Below are positions 18,529-26,678 of a stretch of 42,087 nt of DNA, piece by piece. The notes beneath the pieces were generated by a model. That model did not search any database, was not told where the DNA came from, and was given only the letters and a program-made list of their open reading frames with translations. The translations under genes were made by a program, and so were the position numbers. Source of the stretch: Rubrivivax sp. (GTDB lineage: Bacteria > Pseudomonadota > Gammaproteobacteria > Burkholderiales > Burkholderiaceae_C); NCBI GenBank assembly GCA_016790425.1, contig JAEUPF010000067.1:1-42087 (forward strand), read 5' to 3'. Numbering within the stretch: position 1 is the first letter of the stretch; each line of letters starts with the position of its first letter.

Positions 18529-19476
18529 CTAGCGCGCCGGGGCCGCAGGCTCCAGTCCGTCGCCCACCGGCGCGTTCTCGCTTTGCAGCTCGATGCCCGA
18601 GGCGCGCGCCTGCTGCACGATGAGCTTGGCGAAGTCGCCGTCGTCCAGGCCGTTGCCGATGAGGCTTTGCACGAGGTCGCGCGTCAGCGAGGCCAGCGCC
18701 ATCGGCACCTCGAAGCGGCGGGCGGCGTCGAGGCCGAGGTCGAGGTCCTTGCGCAGCAGCTGCGGCGTGAAGGTGACGTGGAAGTCCAGGTTCACCAGCG
18801 CCGGCGTCTTGTAGCGCGAGAAGGTCGAGCCCATCACGCTCTGGTTGATGAACTCGAGGAAGGCGGCGCGCGGCACGCCGGCCTTCTGCGCCAGCACCGT
18901 GATCTCGGCCAGCGACTGGATCACGACGCCGAGGAAGACGTTGTGGCAGATCTTGACGATGCGCGCCAGCTCGCCCTCGCCGACATAGCTGGCCGCAGGC
19001 GCGACGAGCCGCATCGACGGCAGCGCGGCCTCGAACGCGGCCTGCGGCCCCGAGCAGACGAATGACAGCCGCCCGGCCTTGATGACCTTGGCGTTGCCCG
19101 ACACCGGCGCAGCCAGCATCTGCACACCGCGCGCGGCCAGCAGCTCGCGCAACTCGGCCGAGCCTTCGAGCGAGATCGAGGAGCACTCGACGACGAGCCC
19201 GGGCGCCTGCCGGCCCGACAGCAGCCCGCGCGGGCCGGCGATCACTTCCTTCACGTCGTCCCACGTCGACACCATCACGTAGACGATGTCGCACCCGGCC
19301 AGCTCGGCCAGCTCGCCGGCGATCTTCGCGCCGAGCGCGGCCAGCGGCTCGGCCTTGGCGCGGGTGCGGTTCCACACCGTCAGGTCGGCGCCGCCCCGGG
19401 CCAGCCGCGCGGCCATCGCGTAGCCCATGCGGCCGATGCCGATCCATCCGATGCGGCTCTTGCGCTCACTGCTCAT
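18529..19476 (-). CDS. NAD(P)-dependent beta-hydroxyacid dehydrogenase (3-hydroxyisobutyrate dehydrogenase family)
   Basis: A 315-residue cytoplasmic oxidoreductase. It has the N-terminal Rossmann motif GWIGIGRMGYAMAARL (from residue 10), the substrate loop APVSGNAKVIKAGRL, and the catalytic lysine K175 in RIVKICHNVFLG. The usual KxxNN reads KICHN, so the first of the two asparagines is replaced by His. Family members oxidise 3-hydroxyisobutyrate, tartronate semialdehyde and similar acids; the substrate here is unknown. It follows the M24 gene by 20 bases, forming a two-gene operon facing the LacI regulator. Confidence 0.86.
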   Translation of the reverse strand: MSSERKSRIGWIGIGRMGYAMAARLARGGADLTVWNRTRAKAEPLAALGAKIAGELAELAGCDIVYVMVSTWDDVKEVIAGPRGLLSGRQAPGLVVECSSISLEGSAELRELLAARGVQMLAAPVSGNAKVIKAGRLSFVCSGPQAAFEAALPSMRLVAPAASYVGEGELARIVKICHNVFLGVVIQSLAEITVLAQKAGVPRAAFLEFINQSVMGSTFSRYKTPALVNLDFHVTFTPQLLRKDLDLGLDAARRFEVPMALASLTRDLVQSLIGNGLDDGDFAKLIVQQARASGIELQSENAPVGDGLEPAAPAR

Positions 19477-19496
19477 GGTCTTGGCTCGAATGAAGG

Positions 19497-20852
19497 TCAG
19501 TAGGGGTTGGCGATCGGCAGCTCTTGCGCCGGGTACAGCGAGATCACCTTCGGCCCGCTGGGCGTGAGGATCACCTCCTCCTCGATGCGCGCGGCCGAGA
19601 CGCCGTCGCTGGCCGGGCAGTAGGTCTCGACCGCGAACACCATGCCCGCCTTCAGCTCGATCGGCTCTTCGAGCGAGTTCAGGCGCGAGATCAGCGGCCG
19701 CTCGTGCAGCCCGAGCCCCAGGCCGTGGCAGAAGTTCAGGCCGAACGCGTCCATCTCGGTGCCGAAGGCGATGTCCTGCGCGGTGGGGAACGCGGCGGCC
19801 ACCACCTCGGAGGAGATGCCCGGCTTGAGCAGTTCGATCGCGCGGTCCATCCACTCGCGCGCCCGCTTGTAGGCGTCGAGCTGCGGCTGCGTCGCGCGGC
19901 CGACGCTGAAGGTGCGGTAGTAGCAGGTGCGGTAGCCCATGTACGAATGGATGACGTCGAAAAACGCCTGGTCGCCGGGGCGGATGATGCGGTCGGTGAA
20001 GTTGTGCGGGTGCGGGTTGCAGCGCTCGCCCGAGATGGCGTTGATGGCCTCGACGCAGTCGGAACCCATCTGATAGAGGCGCATCGTCGCCAGCGCGACG
20101 ATGTCGTTCTCGCGCGCGCCCGGCTTCAGCGCCGCGGCGATGTCGTGGTAGACACCGTCGACCATCGCCGCCGCCTGGTTCAGCAGCATCAGCTCGTCGA
20201 TGTTCTTCACTTCGCGCGCCTGCAACATCGTCTGCTGCGCGTCGCGCACGTCGATGCCCAGCTTCTGCAGCTCCAGCATCATCGGCACCTCGACGACGTC
20301 GACCCCGAGCGGCATGTCGCCCACGCCTTCGGCATCGAGCAGCGCCTTGATCTCGCGCGCCGCGGCGCGGAAGAGCTTGCCGTCGCCGCCGACCGCGCCA
20401 CGCAGGCCCAGCAGCCCGGCTCGGCAGTGGTCCTTGCAGATCCAGGGCGTATACAGCTTGTGGTGGCGCGCCGCCGAGCCGAAGTCCCAGATCCACGGGT
20501 CGCCGCCGAGCGTCAGCAGCGAATAGCGGGTGAGCTTGTCGCGCGCCCATTCGCCGATGACGGTGCTCGTGGTGTAGCGGATGTTGTGCTGGTCGAAGCA
20601 CAGGAGCGCGCCGAGTCCCGAGCCCGCCAGCGCCGCGCGCGTGCGCGCCAGGCGGTAGTCGTGCAGGCGGCGGAAGTTGACGCGCTCCTCGAAGTCCACC
20701 TGCATGTGGCCCGGCGCCTGCAGCGGCCGCTCCCAGCCGTGGTTCGGGTCGATGTCGTCCGGGCGGATGACCTTCGGTTCGCTCTTCTTGATGCGGGTTG
20801 CCTTGCGGGTTGCGATGCGGGTTGCCATGCGGGTTGCCATGCGGGTTGCCAT
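19497..20852 (-). CDS. M24 (aminopeptidase P / creatinase fold) protein with altered metal site
   Basis: A 451-residue protein. Residues about 65-200 form a creatinase-type N-terminal domain (NIRYTTSTVIGEWARDK), and residues about 210-445 the pita-bread M24 domain. Three of the usual metal ligands are recognisable: the histidine in CHGLGLGLHERP and glutamates in FAVET and ARIEEEV. D299 in FFDV is the first aspartate. The second aspartate of the usual SDxTRT motif is replaced, the segment reading GYRTCYYRTF, with cysteine at the expected position. So it may not be a peptidase; lyases (DddP) and creatinase are known non-peptidase M24 members, and I cannot choose among them. Residues 1-20 are a MATR tandem repeat. 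Confidence 0.82.
   Translation of the reverse strand: MATRMATRMATRIATRKATRIKKSEPKVIRPDDIDPNHGWERPLQAPGHMQVDFEERVNFRRLHDYRLARTRAALAGSGLGALLCFDQHNIRYTTSTVIGEWARDKLTRYSLLTLGGDPWIWDFGSAARHHKLYTPWICKDHCRAGLLGLRGAVGGDGKLFRAAAREIKALLDAEGVGDMPLGVDVVEVPMMLELQKLGIDVRDAQQTMLQAREVKNIDELMLLNQAAAMVDGVYHDIAAALKPGARENDIVALATMRLYQMGSDCVEAINAISGERCNPHPHNFTDRIIRPGDQAFFDVIHSYMGYRTCYYRTFSVGRATQPQLDAYKRAREWMDRAIELLKPGISSEVVAAAFPTAQDIAFGTEMDAFGLNFCHGLGLGLHERPLISRLNSLEEPIELKAGMVFAVETYCPASDGVSAARIEEEVILTPSGPKVISLYPAQELPIANPY
20793..20852 (-). repeat. Five-copy 12-bp in-frame repeat at the M24 start codon
   Basis: Five units of ATGGCAACCCGC or a one-base variant encode MATR-MATR-MATR-IATR-KATR. The first three are identical, giving three possible ATG starts (20852, 20840, 20828). 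Copy-number change would keep the frame and change only the length of a basic N-terminus and the number of start codons. Confidence 0.93.
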
Positions 20853-20958
20853 GTCGCTTCAGTGTCCGTCGAGGCCCTGGGCGGCCGCCCCGAACGCCGC
20901 CGGGGCCCTCGGCGAGCCGCCGGGGCGCGCGCGGTGCGTTGGCGCCGGTCGCCGGCGT

Positions 20959-20995
20959 GCCGCCAGGCCGCCAGGCCGCCAGGCCGCCAGGCCGC
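20959..20995. repeat. 8-bp tandem repeat GCCGCCAG, four copies plus partial
   Basis: Four perfect copies (20959-20990) followed by GCCGC. It lies in the 300-bp divergent gap between the M24 gene and lacI, nine bases from the first operator-like palindrome and about 107 bases upstream of the M24 start. The 8-bp unit is prone to slippage and could alter spacing in the M24 promoter region. Confidence 0.88.
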
Positions 20996-21003
20996 AGCGT
21001 GGC

Positions 21004-21017
21004 CGCAAACGTTTGCG
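21004..21017. promoter_or_regulatory. LacI/PurR-type operator palindrome
   Basis: CGCAAACGTTTGCG is a perfect 14-bp palindrome with the central CpG typical of LacI-family operators, identical to the core of the E. coli PurR box. It lies 151 bases upstream of the M24 start and 135 bases upstream of lacI. Binding by the neighbouring LacI protein is inferred from position. Confidence 0.82.
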
Positions 21018-21100
21018 TCACGTACCCATTCTGGGCCGGCGCCGGCTTGCGCGCCGCTCCGGTCTTTCCCTGACGGGCGGCCCGCCGCGCCGCCGGGCGA

Positions 21101-21119
21101 CAATCGGCAAACGATTGCC
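21101..21119. promoter_or_regulatory. Second LacI-type operator
   Basis: GGCAAACGATTGCC (21106-21119) matches the first palindrome at GCAAACG and TTGC. The overlapping CAATCG-GCAAA-CGATTG (21101-21117) is itself a perfect inverted repeat. It lies 33 bases before the lacI start and about 102 bases centre to centre from the first site, suggesting autoregulation and possible DNA looping. Confidence 0.65.
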
Positions 21120-21152
21120 CCGACGGCCTGCCCGACCGTTGCCGCTGCCGCC

Positions 21153-22184
21153 ATGCCCCGCCGTTCCACGCTGCCCCCGGCAACGGCCGCGGTGACGATC
21201 CGCGACGTTGCCCGGGCCGCCGGCGTGCATGTCTCCACCGTCTCGCGGGCGCTGGCGCCGGCCGGGCCGGCCGGCGTCAGCGCCGAAGTGGCCGCCGCCA
21301 TCAAGAGCGCCGCGCTGCGGCTGGGCTACCGGCCCAACCGCGCCGCCTCGGCGCTGCGCACCGGCCGCACGCACACCATCGGCGTGCTGCTGCCCGACAT
21401 CGCCAACCCGCTGTTTCCTCCGATCCTCCAGGGCATCGAGGCGCACGCCGCCGCGCGCGGCTCGTTCGTCCTGGTGGCCAATGCCGCCGGTGCCGTGGCG
21501 GTGAAGGCCACGCTCCAGCGCATGCTGGCGCAGCAGGTCGACGGCGTCATCCTCGCCACCGCCGTGCGCCGCGACCCGATGGTGGACTTCATCGTCGAGT
21601 CGGGCTTGAACGCGGTGCTCGTCAACCGCGCCGACGATTCGGGCCGGCTCGCCTCGGTGGTCAGCGACGACCGGCTGGCGATGAGGCTCGTCGTCGAGCA
21701 CCTGGTCGCCCGTGGCTGCGAGCGCCTGGCCCACCTGGCCGGGCCGCAGGACCTCCCCACGGGGCACGGCCGGCGCCTCGCCTTCGAGCAGGCGCTGCGC
21801 GACCTGGGGCGGCGCCCCGGCGGCATCGCGCACTGCAAGGCGTACAGCCGCGAAGCGGGGCGCGACACCACGCAGCGGCTGCTGGCGGCGCGCGCACCGC
21901 GGCCCGACGCGCTGGTGTGCTGCAACGACCTGGTGGCGCTGGGCGCCTACGACGCGCTGGCCGCGGCGGGCCTGCGCGTTCCCGCGGACATCTCGGTCAG
22001 CGGCCACAACGACATGCAGCTGGCCGACCTGGTGCACCCGGCGCTCACCACGGTGCGTCCGCCGTTGCGCGAAATGGGCTGGCGCGCCGCGCAGTTGCTG
22101 TTCGAGCGCCTGGACGGGCTGCCGCTGTCGCCCGCGGCGCTGGTGCTGCCGCCCGAACTGGTGGTACGCGGCTCGACCCGCTGA
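21153..22184 (+). CDS. LacI-family transcriptional regulator
   Basis: A 343-residue repressor-type regulator. The helix-turn-helix (residues about 14-35, TIRDVARAAGVHVSTVSRAL) and hinge helix (RPNRAASALRTGRT) precede a periplasmic-binding-protein-like sensor domain (IGVLLPDIANPLFPPIL, later DALVCCNDLVALGAYDAL, DISVSGHNDMQLADL). The hinge and helix fit binding to CG-centred palindromes like the two upstream. It is divergent from the M24-dehydrogenase operon, its likely target, so the inducer may be a substrate of those enzymes rather than a sugar. Confidence 0.9.
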   Translation: MPRRSTLPPATAAVTIRDVARAAGVHVSTVSRALAPAGPAGVSAEVAAAIKSAALRLGYRPNRAASALRTGRTHTIGVLLPDIANPLFPPILQGIEAHAAARGSFVLVANAAGAVAVKATLQRMLAQQVDGVILATAVRRDPMVDFIVESGLNAVLVNRADDSGRLASVVSDDRLAMRLVVEHLVARGCERLAHLAGPQDLPTGHGRRLAFEQALRDLGRRPGGIAHCKAYSREAGRDTTQRLLAARAPRPDALVCCNDLVALGAYDALAAAGLRVPADISVSGHNDMQLADLVHPALTTVRPPLREMGWRAAQLLFERLDGLPLSPAALVLPPELVVRGSTR

Positions 22185-22187
22185 AGC

Positions 22188-22207
22188 GGGCGGCCGCGGG
22201 GCCGCCC
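22188..22207. terminator. GC hairpin after lacI
   Basis: GGGCGGCC, loop GCGG, GGCCGCCC; perfect 8-bp stem starting three bases after the lacI stop. There is no T-tract, so termination strength is uncertain. Confidence 0.5.
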
Positions 22208-22251
22208 GGAAGCGCCTGGCCGGCAACCGCCGCGCCGGCAGGGCCGCCGAA

Positions 22252-22257
22252 TATCAT
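22252..22257 (+). promoter_or_regulatory. TATCAT -10-like hexamer before the CoA-transferase gene
   Basis: TATCAT stands alone in GC-rich sequence 109 bases upstream of the ATG at 22367, giving a leader of about 100 bases. No good -35 is visible. Confidence 0.3.
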
Positions 22258-22366
22258 CGGCGCTCCCCCCGCCGCGCGGCCCGGTCGCGCGGCGCGCGAG
22301 GCACCGCGATGCCGCTGCCCGGCGGCGCCCGGCACAAGACCAAGGACAACGGAGGAGTCGGCCGCG

Positions 22367-24220
22367 ATGAGTGAATCCTCGCAGCAGGTCTACGCAGCCC
22401 GCCGCTGCACGGCCGAGGAGGCGGTGCGCCTGATCAAGCCGGGCAGCCACGTCTTCGTGGGCAGCGCCTGCGCCACGCCGCGCACGCTGGCGCGCGCGCT
22501 GGAGGGCCTGAACCCGCCGCCGGCCGACCTCGAACTGATCCACTTCATCACCAACGGCGCGCTGCCCACCGATGCCGACGGCCGCGTGCGCACGCACTAC
22601 CGCCATCGCACGTTCTTCGCCGTCAACGAGCTGCGCCAGGCCGTGCGGCAAGGCGCCGCCGAGTACGTGCCCGTGTCCATCGCGCAGGTGCCCGAGCTGA
22701 TGCGCCGCGGCCGCCTGCGCGTCGACGTGGCGCTGGTGCAGGTGTCGCCGCCCGATGAGTTCGGCTACGTCAGCCTGGGCGTCTCGGTGGACGTGACGGC
22801 CGCGGCCCTGGAGTGCGCGAAGCTGGTGATCGCCGAGGTGAACCCGGCGATGCCGTTCACGATGGGCTACTCGACCGTGCACCTGAGCCGCATCGACCAC
22901 TTCGTCGAGGTGGACACGCCGCTGCCCGAGTTCACGCACCCCGCCACCGGCGAGGAGGCGGTGCAGCGCATCGCCCGCTACGTGGCCAGCATCATCGACG
23001 ACGGCTCGACGCTGCAGATCGGCCTGGGCCGCATTCCCAACGAAGCGCTGAAGTACCTGGCCGACCGGCGCGACCTCGGCATCCACTCCGACGTCATCAC
23101 CGACGCCGTGCTGCCGCTGCTGGAGCGCGGCATCGTCACCGGGCGGCTCAAGAGCCAGCAGCGCGGCAAGGTCGTCACCAGCCTCGCCTTCGGCACGCGG
23201 CGGCTGTTCGGCATCGCCGGCCGCAACCCGCTGTTCTCCTTCCAGCCGATGGAGGCCGTGTGCGACCCGCAAACCATCGCCGCCCAGCACAAGATGGTGT
23301 CGGTCACGCAGGTGTTCGCCATCGACCTCACCGGCCAGGCCTGCGCCGACCAGTTCGGCGGCGAGCTGTACGGCGGCGTCGCCGCGCAGGGCGAGTTCCT
23401 GCGCGGCGCGGCGCAGTCCCGGGGCGGCAAGCCGATCCTGTGCCTGGCCGCCACCACCGACGACGGCGAGACCTCGCGCATCCGCACGCAGCTGCTCGTC
23501 GGCGAGGCCGTGACGGTGGCGCGCGCCGACGTGCACTACGTCGTCACCGAGTACGGCGTCGCCTATCTCTTCGGCAAGTCGGTGCGCGAGCGCGCGATCG
23601 CCCTCATCGAGATCGCCCATCCGAAGTTCCGCGCCGAGCTGCTCGAGCAGGCGATGGCGCTGGGCTACCTCGAACCCGGGCAGACGCTGCAGAGCATGCG
23701 CCCCTACCCGGTGGAGGACGAGCGGCGCCCCGCGCTCAGGAACGGCCTGGCGGTGATGCTGCGGCCGGCCCGCGCTTCCGACGCCAGCGGCATCCGCGAC
23801 CTCTTCTTCAAGCTGCCCGAGGAGGACGTGTACACGCGCTTCTTCCGGCGCGTGCGCTCGCTGTCGGCGGAGGACATCCGGCGCCTGTGCAACTTCAACT
23901 ACGAACACGAGGTGGGCTTCGTGGCGGTGAGCGGCCCGCGCGAGCACGAGGTCATCGTCGGCCAGTGCTGCTACTTCGTGAACCCGACCTCGAACCTCGC
24001 CGAGACGGCTTTCCTGGTCGACCCGGCCTGGCAGGGCAGCGGCCTGGGCAGCGCGATGCAGCAGCACATGACGGAGCACGCCAGGGCGCGCGGCGTGCGC
24101 GGCTTCGTTGCCGAAATCCTGGCCCGCAACGCACGCATGATCGCACTGGCCCGCCGCGGCAGCGGCGACGTTCAGGTCGAGCGCGAAGACGACACGGTCT
24201 ACGTCACGCAGCGCTTCTGA
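22367..24220 (+). CDS. Acetyl-CoA hydrolase/transferase fused to a GNAT acetyltransferase
   Basis: A 617-residue two-part protein. Residues about 8-430 are an acetyl-CoA hydrolase/CoA-transferase module (VFVGSACATPRTLARAL, VSPPDEFGYVSLGVSVD, LQIGLGRIPNEALKYL, VTEYGVAYLFGKSVRERA). Residues about 459-617 are a GNAT domain (VMLRPARASDASGIRDLFF, with the acetyl-CoA loop DPAWQGSGLGSAMQQHM). The transferase moves CoA between acetate and another acyl-CoA or hydrolyses it. The GNAT part could acetylate a protein, or act as a sensor of acetyl-CoA. GGAGGAG nine bases upstream fixes the start. This fusion is known in other proteobacteria; the biological role is not settled. Confidence 0.9.
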   Translation: MSESSQQVYAARRCTAEEAVRLIKPGSHVFVGSACATPRTLARALEGLNPPPADLELIHFITNGALPTDADGRVRTHYRHRTFFAVNELRQAVRQGAAEYVPVSIAQVPELMRRGRLRVDVALVQVSPPDEFGYVSLGVSVDVTAAALECAKLVIAEVNPAMPFTMGYSTVHLSRIDHFVEVDTPLPEFTHPATGEEAVQRIARYVASIIDDGSTLQIGLGRIPNEALKYLADRRDLGIHSDVITDAVLPLLERGIVTGRLKSQQRGKVVTSLAFGTRRLFGIAGRNPLFSFQPMEAVCDPQTIAAQHKMVSVTQVFAIDLTGQACADQFGGELYGGVAAQGEFLRGAAQSRGGKPILCLAATTDDGETSRIRTQLLVGEAVTVARADVHYVVTEYGVAYLFGKSVRERAIALIEIAHPKFRAELLEQAMALGYLEPGQTLQSMRPYPVEDERRPALRNGLAVMLRPARASDASGIRDLFFKLPEEDVYTRFFRRVRSLSAEDIRRLCNFNYEHEVGFVAVSGPREHEVIVGQCCYFVNPTSNLAETAFLVDPAWQGSGLGSAMQQHMTEHARARGVRGFVAEILARNARMIALARRGSGDVQVEREDDTVYVTQRF

Positions 24221-24234
24221 GGCGGCGGCCGGCC

Positions 24235-24240
24235 TATCAT
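24235..24240 (+). promoter_or_regulatory. TATCAT -10-like hexamer before serC
   Basis: TATCAT begins 15 bases after the preceding stop codon and 58 bases before the serC ATG. It is followed by an unusually T-rich stretch for this DNA. No convincing -35. It may give serC-serA its own promoter. Confidence 0.35.
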
Positions 24241-24292
24241 TTCCGTCTCTTCATTGCGCCCCAGGCGCCCCCTGCTTCGGAAGGCTTCTCCC

Positions 24293-25375
24293 ATGACCCG
24301 CGTCTTCAACTTCAGCGCCGGCCCCGCCGCGCTGCCCGAACCCGTGCTGCGCCAGGCGGCCGACGAAATGCTCGACTGGCACGGCAGCGGCATGAGCGTG
24401 ATGGAGATGAGCCACCGCGGCAAGGAGTTCATCGCCATCGCCGAGCATGCCGAAGCGGCGCTGCGCCGCCTGCTGGCCGTGCCCGCCAGCCACAAGGTGC
24501 TGTTCATGCAAGGCGGCGCCATCGCCGAGAACGCGATCGTCCCGATGAACCTCCTGCGCGGCAAGGCCGGCATCGACTTCATCGACACCGGCGAGTGGAG
24601 CAGGAAGAGCATCAAGGAAGCGAAGAAGTACGCCCGCGTCAACGTCGCCGCCAGCGCCGCCGACAGCGGCTACACGACGATTCCGCCGCGCGCCAGCTGG
24701 AAGCTCGACCCCGAGGCGGCCTACGTGCACATCTGCAGCAACGAGACGATCGGCGGCGTGCAGTACCACTTCACGCCCGAGGTGGGCACCGTGCCGCTGG
24801 TGGCCGACATGTCCAGCGACATCCTGTCGCGCCCGGTGGACCTCGCGAAGTACGGCCTCGTCTACGCCGGCGCACAGAAGAACATCGGCCCGGCGGGCCT
24901 GACGATCGTCATCGTGCGCGAAGACCTGCTCGGCCAGCCGCACCCGGCGCTGCCTTCGGCCTTCGACTACAAGACCGTGGCCGACAACGACAGCATGTAC
25001 AACACGCCGCCCACCTACGCGATCTACATCGCCGGCCTCGTCTTCGACTGGCTCGAGCGGCAAGGCGGCCTAGCGGCGATGGAGAAGCTCAACCGCGACA
25101 AGGCGGCGCTGCTGTACGACTACCTGGAGACGACGCACTTCTACAAGGCGCCGGTGGCCAGGGACTGCCGCAGCTGGATGAACGTGCCGTTCAAGCTCGC
25201 CGACGAAGCGCTCGACGCGGCGTTTCTCAAGGGCGCCGAAGCCGCCGGCATGGTGCAGTTGAAGGGCCACCGCTCGGTGGGCGGCATGCGCGCCTCGATC
25301 TACAACGCGATGCCCGCCGAAGGCGTGCGCGCGCTGGTGGCCTACATGAAGGACTTCGAGGCGCGCAATGGCTGA
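24293..25375 (+). CDS. serC: Phosphoserine aminotransferase
   Basis: A 360-residue PLP enzyme converting 3-phosphohydroxypyruvate and glutamate to phosphoserine (serine synthesis) and serving pyridoxal phosphate synthesis. It shows the family start [18 protein letters not shown], the FMQGGA phosphate/PLP loop, and the PLP lysine K196 in [12 protein letters not shown]. Full family length. GGAAGG eight bases upstream fixes the ATG at 24293. The stop overlaps serA by eight bases, so the two consecutive serine-pathway enzymes are coupled. Confidence 0.96.
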   Translation: MTRVFNFSAGPAALPEPVLRQAADEMLDWHGSGMSVMEMSHRGKEFIAIAEHAEAALRRLLAVPASHKVLFMQGGAIAENAIVPMNLLRGKAGIDFIDTGEWSRKSIKEAKKYARVNVAASAADSGYTTIPPRASWKLDPEAAYVHICSNETIGGVQYHFTPEVGTVPLVADMSSDILSRPVDLAKYGLVYAGAQKNIGPAGLTIVIVREDLLGQPHPALPSAFDYKTVADNDSMYNTPPTYAIYIAGLVFDWLERQGGLAAMEKLNRDKAALLYDYLETTHFYKAPVARDCRSWMNVPFKLADEALDAAFLKGAEAAGMVQLKGHRSVGGMRASIYNAMPAEGVRALVAYMKDFEARNG

Positions 25376-26585
25376 GGGCCATGCCGCGCCCGCCCCGTCG
25401 ACGGTTTCGGGGCGCCTGAACATCCTGGTCCTCAACGCCGTGTCGGCCAGCGGCCTGGCGCGCCTGCCCACCGAGCGCTACCGCGTCGGCAAGGACGTCA
25501 CCGACCCGGCCGCGATCCTCGTGCGCAGCGCCGACCTGCATTCGATGACCATTGCCCCGAGCGTGCAGGCGATCGGCCGCGCCGGCGCCGGCACCAACAA
25601 CATCCCGGTGGCGGCGATGAGCGCGCGCGGCGTCCCGGTGTTCAACGCCCCGGGCGCCAACGCCAACGCGGTGAAGGAACTCGTGCTCGCCGGCCTGCTG
25701 ATGGCGGCGCGCAACCTGGCGCCGGCGCTCGCCTTCGTCGGCAAGCTCGACGCCGCCGACGCGGAACTCGAGCGCACCGTCGAAGACGGCAAGAAGGCCT
25801 TCGCCGGCTTCGAACTCGCCGGGCACACGCTGGGCGTCATCGGCCTGGGCAAGATCGGCTGCCTCGTCGCCGACGCGGCCATCAAGCTGGGCATGCACGT
25901 GCTCGGCTACGACCCCGAGATCACGGTCGATGCGGCCTGGAGCCTGCCCTCGCAGGTCAAGCGCGCCGCCAGCGTCAACGAGGTGCTGCGCAGCGCCCAC
26001 TTCGTCACCGTGCACGTGCCGCTGGTGGAAGCGACGCGCCACCTCGTCAACGAGGGCAACATCGGCCTGATGCGCCAGGGCGCGGTGCTGCTGAACTTCA
26101 GCCGCGAAGGCGTGGTCGCCGACGCGGCGATCCACGACGCGCTCGCTTCGGGGCGGCTCGCCAGCTACGTGTGCGATTTCCCGAGCGCGGCCACGCTCGG
26201 CCACCCGCGCATCGTCGCCTTGCCGCACCTGGGCGCCAGCACCCGCGAGGCCGAGGAGAACTGCGCCGTGATGGTGGTGGACCAGCTGCGCGCGTTCCTC
26301 GAGCACGGCAACGTGGCCAACGCGGTGAACTTCCCGAACGTCAGCATGGAGCGCGAGAGCCATTGGCGGGTGGCCATCGCCAACAGCAACGTTCCCAACA
26401 TGCTCGGCCAGATCAGCACCACCATGGCCAAGGCGGGGCTGAACATCCACAACATGGTCAACAAGTCGCGCGGCACGATGGCCTACACGCTGGTCGATGT
26501 CGACAGCCCCGTGGCCGATGCGGTGCTGGCGACGCTGGCCGACATCGAAGGCGTGCTGTCGGTGCGCTACCTGCCCGAGCCGTGA
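25368..26585 (+). CDS. serA: D-3-phosphoglycerate dehydrogenase with ACT domain
   Basis: A 405-residue NAD-dependent enzyme oxidising 3-phosphoglycerate, the first step of serine synthesis. It has the substrate loop [12 protein letters not shown], the NAD motif [16 protein letters not shown], the catalytic histidine in [14 protein letters not shown], and a C-terminal ACT domain (about 325-405, [20 protein letters not shown]) for serine feedback. The catalytic-domain arrangement is the short type without an intervening domain. The ATG at 25368 lies inside the end of serC. The first 15 residues are an extra Ala/Pro-rich tail. Confidence 0.94.
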   Translation: MAEGHAAPAPSTVSGRLNILVLNAVSASGLARLPTERYRVGKDVTDPAAILVRSADLHSMTIAPSVQAIGRAGAGTNNIPVAAMSARGVPVFNAPGANANAVKELVLAGLLMAARNLAPALAFVGKLDAADAELERTVEDGKKAFAGFELAGHTLGVIGLGKIGCLVADAAIKLGMHVLGYDPEITVDAAWSLPSQVKRAASVNEVLRSAHFVTVHVPLVEATRHLVNEGNIGLMRQGAVLLNFSREGVVADAAIHDALASGRLASYVCDFPSAATLGHPRIVALPHLGASTREAEENCAVMVVDQLRAFLEHGNVANAVNFPNVSMERESHWRVAIANSNVPNMLGQISTTMAKAGLNIHNMVNKSRGTMAYTLVDVDSPVADAVLATLADIEGVLSVRYLPEP

Positions 26586-26586
26586 A

Positions 26587-26613
26587 GCGCCGCGCGCGAG
26601 CCGCAGGCGGCGC
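26587..26613. terminator. GC hairpin after serA
   Basis: GCGCCGC (26587-26593) pairs with GCGGCGC (26607-26613), starting one base after the serA stop. No T-tract; weak or attenuating terminator at best. Confidence 0.35.
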
Positions 26614-26678
26614 CCGCCCGCCCCCGCCGCCGCGACGCCAAGCCAAAGCCCGCGCAAACCAACGCCAGGACAACCGCC

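Noticed and set aside
19497-20852. Assignment of the M24 protein as DMSP lyase DddP
   Set aside because: Size and fold fit, but the acidic residues reported for the DddP metal site cannot all be matched by eye; left as unassigned M24.
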